The notes under the pieces are model-generated. The model saw only the letters and a list, made by a program, of their open reading frames with translations. It ran no database searches and was not told the origin of the DNA. A stretch of DNA of 64,000 bases. Origin: Sphaerisporangium melleum (GTDB taxonomy: Bacteria > Actinomycetota > Actinomycetes > Streptosporangiales > Streptosporangiaceae). Below, in pieces: positions 47,674 to 56,076 of the stretch (position 1 is the stretch's first letter; each line of letters starts with the position of its first letter). The stretch covers positions 110,663 through 174,662 of the forward strand of contig NZ_BMNT01000016.1 in assembly GCF_014646695.1 (NCBI RefSeq), in the 5' to 3' direction. A program made the position numbers and the translations under genes.

Positions 47674-48525
47674 GTGACCGCTCAACGCCCAAGCCCGCCG
47701 ACCGGACCGGCGCTGGTGACCGGCGCCACCTCGGGGCTCGGCCGGGCGACGGCGCTCGCCCTCGCCGCGCGAGGGTGGAACATCCTCGTGCACGGCCGGG
47801 ACAAGACGCGCTGTGACGAGGTCGTCGCGGAGATCAGGGCGGCGGGCGGCAGCGCCTCTCCCTACCTGGCGGATCTCAGCTCTCTCGGCCGGACCGCGGC
47901 GATGGCCGAGCAGGTGGCCTCGGACTACCCGAGCCTGAGCCTGCTGCTCAACAACGCCGGCGTGGGATTCGGCGCCGACACGCGGTACCGGGAGGTGAGC
48001 AAGGACGGCTACGAACTGCGGCTCGCCGTCAACTACCTCGCTCCCGTGGTGCTCACCAAGCTGCTCAGGGCACCACTGCGCGCGGGAGGCGGTCAGGTCG
48101 TCAACGTCGGATCGATCGGGCAGAGCCCGCCGGACTTCGACGACCTGCAGTTCATCCGTCGTTACGAGGGGTCGAAGGCGTACATGCGCAGCAAGTTCGC
48201 CCTGGCGGCCTTCACCTTCGCGATGGCGGAGGAGTATCTGGAGGACGGCATCCGGGTCAACTGCCTGCACCCGGGCACCTATCTCGACACCGGCATGACC
48301 CGCGAGGCGGGCATCAACCCGTGGAGCACGGTTCAGGAGGGGGTCGACGCGGTCCTGCGGGTGATCGAGGCCGGACAGAACGGGACCACCGGCCACTTCT
48401 TCGATGGCTCCCGCCCCACCCGGGCGCATCAGGACGCCTATGCCCCCAAGGTGCGGCAGCGGCTGAGGGCGCTCACCGGCCAGCTCCTGATCGGCGTGGA
48501 GGGGGCCGAGAAGGCCGTGTGGTAG
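47674..48525 (+). CDS. Short-chain dehydrogenase/reductase (retinol-dehydrogenase-like)
   Basis: This 283-residue SDR has TGATSGLG near residue 17, NNAG near 94, NVGSIG for the catalytic Ser and YMRSK for Tyr/Lys. The long stretch between Ser and Tyr (DFDDLQFIRRYEGSKA) is typical of the WWOX/retinol-dehydrogenase-like group. GTG 47674 follows AAGGA by 9 nt, 14 nt after the cupin stop, making a three-gene rightward unit. It converges on an XRE-type regulator of a class often found beside SDR genes. Confidence 0.9.
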   Translation: MTAQRPSPPTGPALVTGATSGLGRATALALAARGWNILVHGRDKTRCDEVVAEIRAAGGSASPYLADLSSLGRTAAMAEQVASDYPSLSLLLNNAGVGFGADTRYREVSKDGYELRLAVNYLAPVVLTKLLRAPLRAGGGQVVNVGSIGQSPPDFDDLQFIRRYEGSKAYMRSKFALAAFTFAMAEEYLEDGIRVNCLHPGTYLDTGMTREAGINPWSTVQEGVDAVLRVIEAGQNGTTGHFFDGSRPTRAHQDAYAPKVRQRLRALTGQLLIGVEGAEKAVW

Positions 48526-48532
48526 GCGATCA

Positions 48533-48557
48533 GGCCCGGATGCCCCGCATCCGGGCC
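48533..48557. terminator. Bidirectional hairpin terminator
   Basis: An 11-bp perfect stem (48533-48543 with 48547-48557) and a CCC loop lie between convergent genes; flanking GATCA/TGATC can extend it. It ends the lactonase/cupin/SDR unit and the XRE regulator unit. Confidence 0.85.
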
Positions 48558-48565
48558 GGTGATCA

Positions 48566-49471
48566 TCAGCCTGCGAAGCCTCGTGGTTCCGGCACCGCCG
48601 TGAGCCACGGCGGCCGGCCCTGCCGCTGCGCACCGCGCCGCTCCTCCACCAGCTCCCGCAACTGGGCGAGAAGGTGCGGGTTGAGCACGGGCTGGTGGAC
48701 GATCAGAGTGGCGTCGGTGTTGATCAGCGCGAGCTTGACGTAACCGATGTGAAGCCGGCCCAGCGACGGATGGTCGAGGGTGCGCAGCGCCGGGCCTCCC
48801 GTCTCCAGGTCCATCCGGCGCCACAGATCCCGGAATTCGGGGCTGCGCGCCTCCAATCCGGTGATGAGGTCCACGTACTCCGGTTGCACGAGGTTCTCGG
48901 CGTTCTGCGCCCGGAACAGCGCCACCGTCTGCATGGCGTGCTGGTCCCAGTCCGAGTACATGGTCCTGGTGCGTTCCTCGAACGTCATCAGCAGCGTGTT
49001 GCGTTCCTCGATGGGAAGCTGCTCGAAATGCGGGAACAGTACGGAGAATCCGTGGTTCCAGGCGAGAACGTCGAAGCGGTGATTGCAGATCACCGCCGGC
49101 AACGGATCCAGCGCGTCAAGGAATGTCAGGTACTGGACGTGAATGTCCTCCTTGGAGCAGGGATGACCCGCGGAGGGCGGGCTCTCTCCCGCCAGCCGGA
49201 ACAGATGCGCCGTCTCCAGATCGTCCAATTGCAGGGCGCGGCCCAGGCTGCTGAGCACCTGCCGGGAAACCCGGATGCGACGGGCCTGCTCCAGCCAGGT
49301 GTACCAGGTGACGCTCACCCCTGCGAGGGAGGCCAGCTCTTCCCTGCGCAACCCGCACGTCCGCCGGCGCCCGTAGGTCTGCTGGATGCCGGCCTTCTTC
49401 GGACTCAGCCGCTCCCGGCGGCTCCGGAGGAAGGACGCGAGTGCACGCCGTTGCTGGTCGGTTACGTCCAT
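48566..49471 (-). CDS. XRE-family regulator with MmyB-like ligand-binding domain
   Basis: This 301-residue regulator has an N-terminal helix-turn-helix (GLRREELASLAGVSVTWYTWLEQAR, about residues 40-65). A PAS-like MmyB domain follows, with PAVICNHRFDVLAWN and the late LGYVK/LINTD-type segment (GRLHIGYVKLALIN). Many members sense a fatty-acid-like or small hydrophobic ligand and control an adjacent SDR gene. ATG 49471 follows AGAAAGG; the upstream 70 codons of the frame are not protein-like. The convergent lactonase/cupin/SDR unit is its likely target. Confidence 0.9.
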   Translation of the reverse strand: MDVTDQQRRALASFLRSRRERLSPKKAGIQQTYGRRRTCGLRREELASLAGVSVTWYTWLEQARRIRVSRQVLSSLGRALQLDDLETAHLFRLAGESPPSAGHPCSKEDIHVQYLTFLDALDPLPAVICNHRFDVLAWNHGFSVLFPHFEQLPIEERNTLLMTFEERTRTMYSDWDQHAMQTVALFRAQNAENLVQPEYVDLITGLEARSPEFRDLWRRMDLETGGPALRTLDHPSLGRLHIGYVKLALINTDATLIVHQPVLNPHLLAQLRELVEERRGAQRQGRPPWLTAVPEPRGFAG

Positions 49472-50356
49472 GAATGCCTTTCTCGAAGCTGATCCGGCAC
49501 GCCGGGTCGTTCCGCTTGATCCGCACGCCGGCGTTTCAGGGTGTGACCGCAGGATCTCGCATGGCGAGCGTGGCCAGAAGGGCATGCGGGCCCGGATCCG
49601 TCCGCGGCGTCCGGCGCCCCACGGCCCGGCCGGGACGGCGCGCCGGTGATCGGCGGCGCGCCTCATGCTCGCCGGCCGCATGCCTTCGGATGACGCGGGC
49701 CGATTCGCCCGATCACTTCGTCATGCCCGCGCGAGCCCTCAACGGGACGCCGCCCCTCTCGCGTCCACCCCCGGGCACATGGCCGCCCACGGCCGGCCCG
49801 CTCGGCGCACCCGCCTCGGCATCCCACGGCGAAAGCCCTGCGCACATTGGCGACCCCCTCTTGACCGAATGTTAATACGTCGTTGAATTCGACGTAATCA
49901 TGCAGGTCGCCACAATGCCGACTTCCCCTTTCCCTGAACCTCCGGGAATGCCCGGCGGAACACCCGGTCATTATGCCACCATCTTACACGAAATCAAATC
50001 CGATACCAGTCACCCGATTTTCGGACACGATTCCCCGCGGCGGGCGAGCCGCCTTTCTCCGGCCCGCCGCCCCGGGGGCGCGCCGCCCTGCGCCGATACC
50101 CGCCGCCCCGGCGCATGACGGCGTCGCTTGTGCGCTCCACGCGATCCCGGCCGGAGTTTCGGACACCGGACGCCGGCTGGAAACCATCCGGCGGAGTGAT
50201 ATCTCCGGTAATCGCCGCCGCGCCGCAGATCCGCCTCTTTACCGGCTGGTTTCGTGAAAGTTCTGCTCCGCAGTAAGGCCGGTCACCCGCATTTCCCCTG
50301 CCGTCCCGGCGCGACGGCGCATATCGCCCCTCCCGGCGCCATGCGTCCGGCCCATC
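49472..50356. other. Long intergenic region with an AT-rich patch and an inverted repeat
   Basis: No convincing gene is present in 885 bp. The block 49860-50030 is much less GC-rich than its surroundings and contains the inverted repeat TACGTCG-N7-CGACGTA at 49876-49896, a plausible operator. The promoter of the XRE gene is expected in this region. Rightward and leftward frames are short, Arg/Pro-rich and without ribosome sites. Confidence 0.55.
49876..49896. promoter_or_regulatory. Inverted repeat, candidate operator
   Basis: Perfect 7-bp arms TACGTCG and CGACGTA are separated by TTGAATT, giving about two helical turns from end to end. It lies in an AT-rich intergenic block about 405 bp upstream of the XRE-type gene. 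The binding protein is unknown. Confidence 0.4.
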
Positions 50357-51574
50357 TCACGGCCGGTCCTGGTGGACGGCCAGCTCCCGCCGGGCGAGCG
50401 AGGCACGGTGGACCTCGTCCGGGCCGTCGGCGAGCCGCAGAGTACGGGCGTGCGCCCACATCTGCGCGAGGGGGAGGTCCTGGGACACCCCTGCTCCGCC
50501 GTGCGCCTGTATCGCCTTGTCCAGCACCCATTCGGTCATCGCCGGAACCACGATCTTGATCGCCTGGATCTCGGTGTGCGCACCCTTGTTCCCGACGGTG
50601 TCCATCAGCCAGGCCGTCTTCAGGACGAGGAGGCGCGCCTGTTCGATGCGCACCCGGCACTCCGCGATCCACTCGCGCAGGACGCCCTGCTCGGCGAGCG
50701 GTCTGCCGAACGCCTGGCGCCGTGTCACCCGCCGGCACATCAGGCCGAGGGCGCGCTCGGCCATCCCGATCAGCCGCATGCAGTGATGGATGCGCCCTGG
50801 GCCCAGCCTCGCCTGCGCGATCGGGAAGCCGTCGCCCTCGGCGGCGATCATGTTGGCCGCCGGGACCCGGACGTCACGGAAGACGATCTCGCCATGGCCG
50901 CCGTGCGCGCCGTCGGTGTATCCGAACACCGTGACACCACGGCGCACCTCCACTCCCGGTGTGTTCCGCGGCACCAGCAGCATGGACTGCCGCCGATGCC
51001 GGGGGGCGTCGGGGTCGGTCCTCCCCATGACGATGAGAAGTTCGCACTCGGCCGCCATCGCCCCCGACGACCACCATTTCCGGCCGTTGACCAGGTAATC
51101 GCTCCCGTCCCGTTCGATGCTGGTCGAGATGTTGGACGCGTCGGAGGAGGCGACGTCAGGCTCGGTCATGCAGAAGGCGGACCGGATCGTGCCGTCCAGC
51201 AGGGGCCTGAGCCAGCGCTCCTGCTGCTCCGGCGTGCCGAACAACGCGAGGATCTCCATGTTGCCGGTGTCGGGGGCCGCGCAGTTCAGCGCCTCCGGGG
51301 CGATGTGCGGACTGTGCCCGGTGATCTCGGCGAGCGGGGCGTACTGGAGGTTGCTCAGACCGGCGCCGAAGCGCGTGTCGGGCAGGAAGAGGTTCCACAG
51401 CCCACGGGCCCTGGCCTCCTTCTTGAGCCGCTCCATCTCCGGCGGCCGGCACCAGGGGTCCGCGGACGTCCGTTCCGGCGCGAAGGCCGGCTCCGCGGGA
51501 AGGACGCACTCGTCCATGAAGGCGAGAAGTCTCTTGCGAAGTTCTTCGGTGCGGGCGTCATGGGCGAAGTCCAT
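50357..51574 (-). CDS. Acyl-CoA dehydrogenase, ACAD10/11-like
   Basis: This 405-residue flavoprotein has the three-domain ACAD layout: a helical N domain, a beta domain with AFCMTEPDVASSDASNI, and a C-terminal helical domain with ARLGPGRIHHCMRLIG and AIQAHGGAGVSQDLPLAQ. The last segment LRLADGPDEVHRASLAR is typical of the ACAD10/11 branch. ATG 51574 follows GGAG by 5 nt. It is last of five leftward genes, directly after an APH-type kinase gene. In animals the two domains are fused and in Pseudomonas levulinate catabolism (lva operon) they are adjacent; both systems process 4-hydroxyacyl-CoA. Confidence 0.92.
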   Translation of the reverse strand: MDFAHDARTEELRKRLLAFMDECVLPAEPAFAPERTSADPWCRPPEMERLKKEARARGLWNLFLPDTRFGAGLSNLQYAPLAEITGHSPHIAPEALNCAAPDTGNMEILALFGTPEQQERWLRPLLDGTIRSAFCMTEPDVASSDASNISTSIERDGSDYLVNGRKWWSSGAMAAECELLIVMGRTDPDAPRHRRQSMLLVPRNTPGVEVRRGVTVFGYTDGAHGGHGEIVFRDVRVPAANMIAAEGDGFPIAQARLGPGRIHHCMRLIGMAERALGLMCRRVTRRQAFGRPLAEQGVLREWIAECRVRIEQARLLVLKTAWLMDTVGNKGAHTEIQAIKIVVPAMTEWVLDKAIQAHGGAGVSQDLPLAQMWAHARTLRLADGPDEVHRASLARRELAVHQDRP

Positions 51575-51641
51575 CGTGTCTCCGTTCCGGCCGGCCGGCG
51601 GTGTGATCGTGGTGCGACGCACCCGTGCGGGTCCGCGCTGC

Positions 51642-52715
51642 TCATTCGAGCTCGTCCAGGGCTGCGTGGCCCCGCTCGACGAGCATCGGGACGGCGTCGG
51701 CGATGCCGTCGAACCCGTCGCCGACCACGAGCCCCTGGCGGCGACGGTGATCGATCCCCCGGAGGATCGCGACGATCTTGTAAAAGGCCAGAGCCGTGTA
51801 CCAGCCGAGCCTGGCCGGCCGCACGGCGCTGAGGGCCGTGTAGCGCTCGATGAGATGATCACGGCCGGGCCAGCCGGGAAGCGCGCCCGGTGAGGCGACC
51901 GGCGATCGCGGGACACCCGCGAAACCATCCCAGTACATGCAGAGCATGCCGAGGTCGGCCAGCGGATCCCCGATGGTGCACATCTCCCAGTCGAGCACCG
52001 CCCGGATCCGGCCGCCGTCGCCGGGGTCCAGCAGGAGATTGTCGAGTTTGTAATCCCCGTGCACGATCGAGGCCGCGCCGGACGCCGGGCAGGTGGCGGC
52101 CAGCCGGTCGTTCAGCGCGTCCGCCCCGGGCGGCGCGCCGCCCGACGCCTCCATCTGCCGCCTCCAGCGCCTGACCTGACGCTCGAGGAAGCCCTCGGGA
52201 CGGCCGAATCCGGCGAGTCCGGCCGCCGCGGGACCGACCGCGTGCAACGCGGCGAGCGTGCCGGCCACGGCGTCGGTGAGGCGAACCGCGTCCTTCGGGG
52301 TGAACGTCAGCAGATCGCCGTCCGTGCGCAGGACGCGGCCCTCGACCCACTCCATGACATAGAACGGCGCGCCCAGCACCGACGGGTCCGCACACAGCCC
52401 ATAGGTCCGTGGCACCGGCACGTCAGTGGGGCCGAGCGCCGTCAGCGCCCGGAACTCCCGTGCCATGTCGTGCGCGGTGGCCAGGACGTGGCCCAGCGGC
52501 GGACGGCGCAGCACCAGCAGGCGCTCGCCCCACCCGAGGAGATAGGTGAGATTGGAACGGCCGCCGGCCAGCAGGCGCACCGTGGTCAGCGGGCCCGGCT
52601 CGCCGGGGAACCGCCGGCGCAGCCAGCGGCTCAATCCGGCGATCTCGATCCCCGCGGGCACGGCCGGACGGGAGGGCAGGCCGGGGGGCAGTGCCCCGGA
52701 TGACGGGAAGGTCAT
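51642..52715 (-). CDS. APH-family phosphotransferase (acyl-CoA kinase type)
   Basis: This 357-residue protein has an aminoglycoside-phosphotransferase/choline-kinase fold. It shows a nucleotide loop LLAGGRSNLTYLLGW near residue 48, the catalytic loop IVHGDYKLDNLLLDP and the metal motif VLDWEMCTIGDPLADLGML. The match to the APH domain that accompanies ACAD10/11 is better than to drug-resistance kinases, and the ACAD gene lies 67 bp downstream. Known pairs phosphorylate the 4-hydroxyl of 4-hydroxyacyl-CoA. ATG 52715 is 7 bp after the SDR stop. Confidence 0.9.
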   Translation of the reverse strand: MTFPSSGALPPGLPSRPAVPAGIEIAGLSRWLRRRFPGEPGPLTTVRLLAGGRSNLTYLLGWGERLLVLRRPPLGHVLATAHDMAREFRALTALGPTDVPVPRTYGLCADPSVLGAPFYVMEWVEGRVLRTDGDLLTFTPKDAVRLTDAVAGTLAALHAVGPAAAGLAGFGRPEGFLERQVRRWRRQMEASGGAPPGADALNDRLAATCPASGAASIVHGDYKLDNLLLDPGDGGRIRAVLDWEMCTIGDPLADLGMLCMYWDGFAGVPRSPVASPGALPGWPGRDHLIERYTALSAVRPARLGWYTALAFYKIVAILRGIDHRRRQGLVVGDGFDGIADAVPMLVERGHAALDELE

Positions 52716-52722
52716 GACCCGG

Positions 52723-53478
52723 TCAGACCCCTCCGCCGCTCAGGACGATCCCACCGTCGGCGACGAGGGTCTGACCGGTGATCCAGGAGGCGTCGTCCGA
52801 GGCGAGGAAGGCGACCGCGCCGGCGATGTCCTCAGGGGTTCCGAGCCGCCCGAGTGCGTACTGACCCGCCAGTTCGTCCTCCCGCCCCTCGTACAGCCGT
52901 GCCGCGAACTTCGTCCTGACCACTGCGGGCGCCACGGCGTTCACCCGGACCCGGGGGCCCATCTCCTGGGCGAGTTGACGAGTCAGGTGGATCAGTGCCG
53001 CCTTGCTCGCCCCGTACACACCGATGCCCATGGCCGGGGTGAGCCCGGCCAGGGCGGCGATGTTCACCACGGCTCCCCCGTGATCGCCCAGCCAGGCACG
53101 GCGCGCCTCGCGCAGCCAGCCGAGCGCGGCTCCGACGTTGACGTCGAAGGTCTTGCGAACCGCGCGGTCCTCCATCTCCAGCACGCGGCCGTAGGCGGGG
53201 TTGACCGCGCTGTTGTTGACCAGCACGTCGATCCTGCCGAACTCCTCCAGCGTCCGGGCGACCGCCGCGGCGCGATGCCCGGGATCGTCCGCCCGGCCTG
53301 CCACCGTGATCGCATGCCGCGGGCCGCCCAGCGTCTTCACCGCCTCGGCCAGCGACTCCTCACCACGCGCGGTGAGGCAGACCCGCGCGCCCTCGGCCAC
53401 CAGGCGCCGGGCGCAGGCCAGGCCGATGCCGCGGCTGCCGCCGGTGATGAGCGCGACCTGTCCATCGAACCTGTTCAT
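52723..53478 (-). CDS. Short-chain dehydrogenase/reductase (FabG-like)
   Basis: This 251-residue classical SDR has TGGSRGIG near residue 13, NNSA where NNAG is usual, VNIAALAG at the Ser position (Ser replaced by Ala) and YGASK for Tyr/Lys. It ends with the common ITGQTLVADGG. The missing Ser may lower activity. It starts 7 bp after the FAD monooxygenase stop and is in the same operon as the kinase and ACAD. A 3-hydroxyacyl-CoA dehydrogenase role would suit the pathway, but this is inference. Confidence 0.88.
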   Translation of the reverse strand: MNRFDGQVALITGGSRGIGLACARRLVAEGARVCLTARGEESLAEAVKTLGGPRHAITVAGRADDPGHRAAAVARTLEEFGRIDVLVNNSAVNPAYGRVLEMEDRAVRKTFDVNVGAALGWLREARRAWLGDHGGAVVNIAALAGLTPAMGIGVYGASKAALIHLTRQLAQEMGPRVRVNAVAPAVVRTKFAARLYEGREDELAGQYALGRLGTPEDIAGAVAFLASDDASWITGQTLVADGGIVLSGGGV

Positions 53479-53485
53479 ACCGGCG

Positions 53486-55015
53486 TCACTCCCCACCGCG
53501 CGCGGCCGGGACCGGGGACAGGTACCGCTCCAGCCAGGCGGTGACGCGCCGGCCGCCGATCTCGTCGACCTCGGCCACCACGCCGTCCGGCCGTACCACG
53601 GCGGACACCTCCCCGCGCAGCCCCAGCGCCGCCCGGACGGCTTCGGACTCCACCTGGACGACGTCGACGCCGGGCACCGTCCGCCACCGGCCGGCCGCCA
53701 GGTCCGGCCCGGGCGACCCCGGGCGCGCGAAGAGCACAAGGCAGACGTCCGGTGCGGCGCGCAGCAGGTCGTGCAGCCATCCGCCCTGTGGCAGCGGGAC
53801 GTCCGGCAGCCGCCCGCCGACCGCCAGCCGGCCTATTCGCCGGCGCGGCCCGGGATAGGCCAGTGTGAGCTGGGCCTGCCGAGGGACCACGGTCCGGTCG
53901 AGCACACCGGTCGCCTGAGCGACGTGCAGCGCCGCGTCCCGGACCCGGCACCGCCAGCCGCGCATCGTCCACAGTCTGGTCTGCCGATCGGTGTCCCTGA
54001 CCACCGACAGGGCCACGTGCCGGCGTTCCCGTTCCCACTCGTCCAGGACCGACTCCGGGCGTGCCTCGTGGACCACACCCGCCAGGCGCCATGCCAGCGA
54101 GGAGGCGTCCTCGATGCCGGTGTTGAGTCCCTGACCGCCGGCCGGGCTGTGGATGTGGGCGGCGTCACCGGCGAGCAGCACCCTGCCCTCCCGGAACCGC
54201 TCCGCCGCCCTGCGGTGCACGCGGAACACACCCGTCCGCGGGCTGCCCAGCAGGTGCACCGGTACGGGGACGCGCTCGGAGGCGGCCTCCTGCACCGTCC
54301 GGACCGGATCATCCACCGGGGCGTCGGGCGCCACGCTGACGAACACCCTGTACTGGCCGGCCGGCAGCCCCACGATCACCACGACACCGGAGGGGGTCAT
54401 GTAATAGTGCGCCTCATCGTGACCGAGCGGCGTCTCCCACGGGCCGTCCGCCAGCAGGAACTGCTGCGGATAGGACGCGCCGGTGAACGGGACGCCGAGG
54501 GCCCGCCGGACGGCGCTGTGCGCCCCGTCACAGCCCACCAGCCACCGGCACCTGCTCTCCCAGCGCTCCGCACCGTCCATCCCCGAGAACTCGACCTGGA
54601 CACCCCCGCCGTCCTGGCGCAGGCCGCCGAACCGGGCGCCGAACTCGATCTCGCCGCCGAGGGCCAGGAACCGCTCGCGGAGCACCGCCTCGGTCTGCTC
54701 CTGCGGCAACGACAGCGCGTACGGATGCCGGGTGCCGGTCAGTCCGTCGAAACGGGTGCGGGCCAGGCGCCGCCCACCCGAGCTGTAGTTCTGCGCCCGG
54801 ATGACGTGCCCCCGGGCGACGACCTCCTCCGCGGCGCCGATGCGGGCCAGCGCCTCAAGGGCCCGTGGCCACATGATGATCGCCTTGGCGTGGGGATGAG
54901 GGCGGTCGGCCTTCTCGACGAGCCGCACGGCCACGCCGCGCCGGAGCAGTTCGGCGCCGAGGGTCAGCCCGACGGGGCCGGCGCCGACGATGAGCACATC
55001 CGATGATCGGATCAT
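53486..55015 (-). CDS. FAD-dependent monooxygenase (PHBH fold)
   Basis: This 509-residue class A flavin monooxygenase has GAGPVG near residue 11, VGCDGAHS near 165 and LLAGDAAHIHSPAGGQGLNTGIEDA near 290. A C-terminal thioredoxin-like segment (about residues 390-500) is present, as in aromatic polyketide hydroxylases. It differs clearly from the monooxygenase at 20270. It lies between the LuxR-type regulator and the SDR on one transcript, so it probably performs an oxygenation early in the route of this operon. Confidence 0.9.
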   Translation of the reverse strand: MIRSSDVLIVGAGPVGLTLGAELLRRGVAVRLVEKADRPHPHAKAIIMWPRALEALARIGAAEEVVARGHVIRAQNYSSGGRRLARTRFDGLTGTRHPYALSLPQEQTEAVLRERFLALGGEIEFGARFGGLRQDGGGVQVEFSGMDGAERWESRCRWLVGCDGAHSAVRRALGVPFTGASYPQQFLLADGPWETPLGHDEAHYYMTPSGVVVIVGLPAGQYRVFVSVAPDAPVDDPVRTVQEAASERVPVPVHLLGSPRTGVFRVHRRAAERFREGRVLLAGDAAHIHSPAGGQGLNTGIEDASSLAWRLAGVVHEARPESVLDEWERERRHVALSVVRDTDRQTRLWTMRGWRCRVRDAALHVAQATGVLDRTVVPRQAQLTLAYPGPRRRIGRLAVGGRLPDVPLPQGGWLHDLLRAAPDVCLVLFARPGSPGPDLAAGRWRTVPGVDVVQVESEAVRAALGLRGEVSAVVRPDGVVAEVDEIGGRRVTAWLERYLSPVPAARGGE

Positions 55016-55035
55016 CTTGTCCGCTCCACCTTCCC

Positions 55036-55713
55036 TCAGCAGGCGGCGGCACGCTGGTGCCGTGCCGCGGCCTTGGCGAGTTCACGCCGGTTGGCGAACC
55101 CGGTCTTGTGCAGGACGCTGCTGACGTGGTTCTTGACGGTCTGCCGCGCCAGGTGCAGCTCCGCGGCGATCTCGTCGTTCGAATACCGGTGCAGCAGCAA
55201 CGCGAAGATCTGCTCCTCGCGCTGGGTCATCCGAACCGGCGGGGCGCAGACCTGAAGATCCCTGGCGTCGTCCCCCTCCCGCGCCGGATGACCCGGCGGC
55301 CACACCGGACGTCCGGCGATCACATCGCGTACGGCGTCCAGGAGCTGCCGTTCCGTCGCCGAGCGATGCACCATGCCGTCCGCACCGCTGGCCAGGCACG
55401 CCGCGACGAAGGAGGCGGCGCCGTTTCCCGAGTAGATCAGCACGGCGGGAGCGGAAGGCAGCCGCTTGAGCCGCCGGCACCAGCTCAGGACGCCGTGCGG
55501 CCGGTCCGCCTCCGTCGCGAGTACGACGAGGGCCACGCCGTGCCCGCGAACCGTCTCCAGCGCCTCCCCTCCGAGCGCCGCCTCATACACGCGGCCGGCC
55601 AGTCCCGAGCAGCGCAACAGCGCGGCGACAGCGCCTCTGGAGACGGGATAGGGGTCGATGACCAGCACGTTCGAGATGCCCGGTGACCAGGGCGGTAGGT
55701 CTTCTCCGACCAT
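55036..55713 (-). CDS. LuxR-family regulator with degenerate receiver domain
   Basis: This 225-residue protein has the two-domain response-regulator layout, with a good C-terminal LuxR helix-turn-helix (MTQREEQIFALLLHRYSNDEIAAELHLARQTVKNHVSSVLHKTG). In the receiver the phosphoacceptor region reads VVLATEADRP, with Thr or Ala at the Asp position, and the usual Lys position is Arg (GMVHRSA). It is therefore an atypical regulator unlikely to be controlled by phosphorylation, similar in principle to ligand-sensing JadR1-type proteins. It is first in the operon and probably regulates it. Confidence 0.88.
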   Translation of the reverse strand: MVGEDLPPWSPGISNVLVIDPYPVSRGAVAALLRCSGLAGRVYEAALGGEALETVRGHGVALVVLATEADRPHGVLSWCRRLKRLPSAPAVLIYSGNGAASFVAACLASGADGMVHRSATERQLLDAVRDVIAGRPVWPPGHPAREGDDARDLQVCAPPVRMTQREEQIFALLLHRYSNDEIAAELHLARQTVKNHVSSVLHKTGFANRRELAKAAARHQRAAAC

Positions 55714-56076
55714 TTCTGGCCTCCTTCCTCGCTATGAAGGTTCGGGTGGGACCTGAAAGATCAAAGATTGCGTCGCGGAATTTCCCAGGGTGGTCTAGGG
55801 TGGGGCGGCCCGTTTGGTGCGACCGGTGAGGTGAACGGTCCCCGATCAGTCTTGGGAAGCGGTCCGCGGCCGAGCCAGGGTTGATCACTACCTGTGCGCC
55901 GGATACCGGTGTTCCTTCCACCCCCCTGTTCGGTGGTGGTCCTTCTGCTGGCACGACCAGTACCAGGCTGACGACGCCTCCGTTCGGCATGCTGAGTTCC
56001 GGCCGGGCTCACTCATGGCCGGCAAAGGCTCGCCGCCGTCTGAAGACCCATCGGTTCGACACCTCAGGGAGCACTC
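55714..56076. other. Divergent intergenic region between LuxR-type regulator and aldo/keto reductase
   Basis: The region should contain the promoters of the five-gene leftward operon and of the rightward reductase. A TAGGGT -10-like hexamer (about 55796) points rightward, but its -35 is unclear. No gene is recognisable. Confidence 0.4.

Noticed and set aside
49663..49971. Leftward frame of 102 codons in the long intergenic region
   Set aside because: It has Arg/Gly-rich composition, no ribosome site and no recognisable motif, and it crosses the AT-rich block that looks regulatory.
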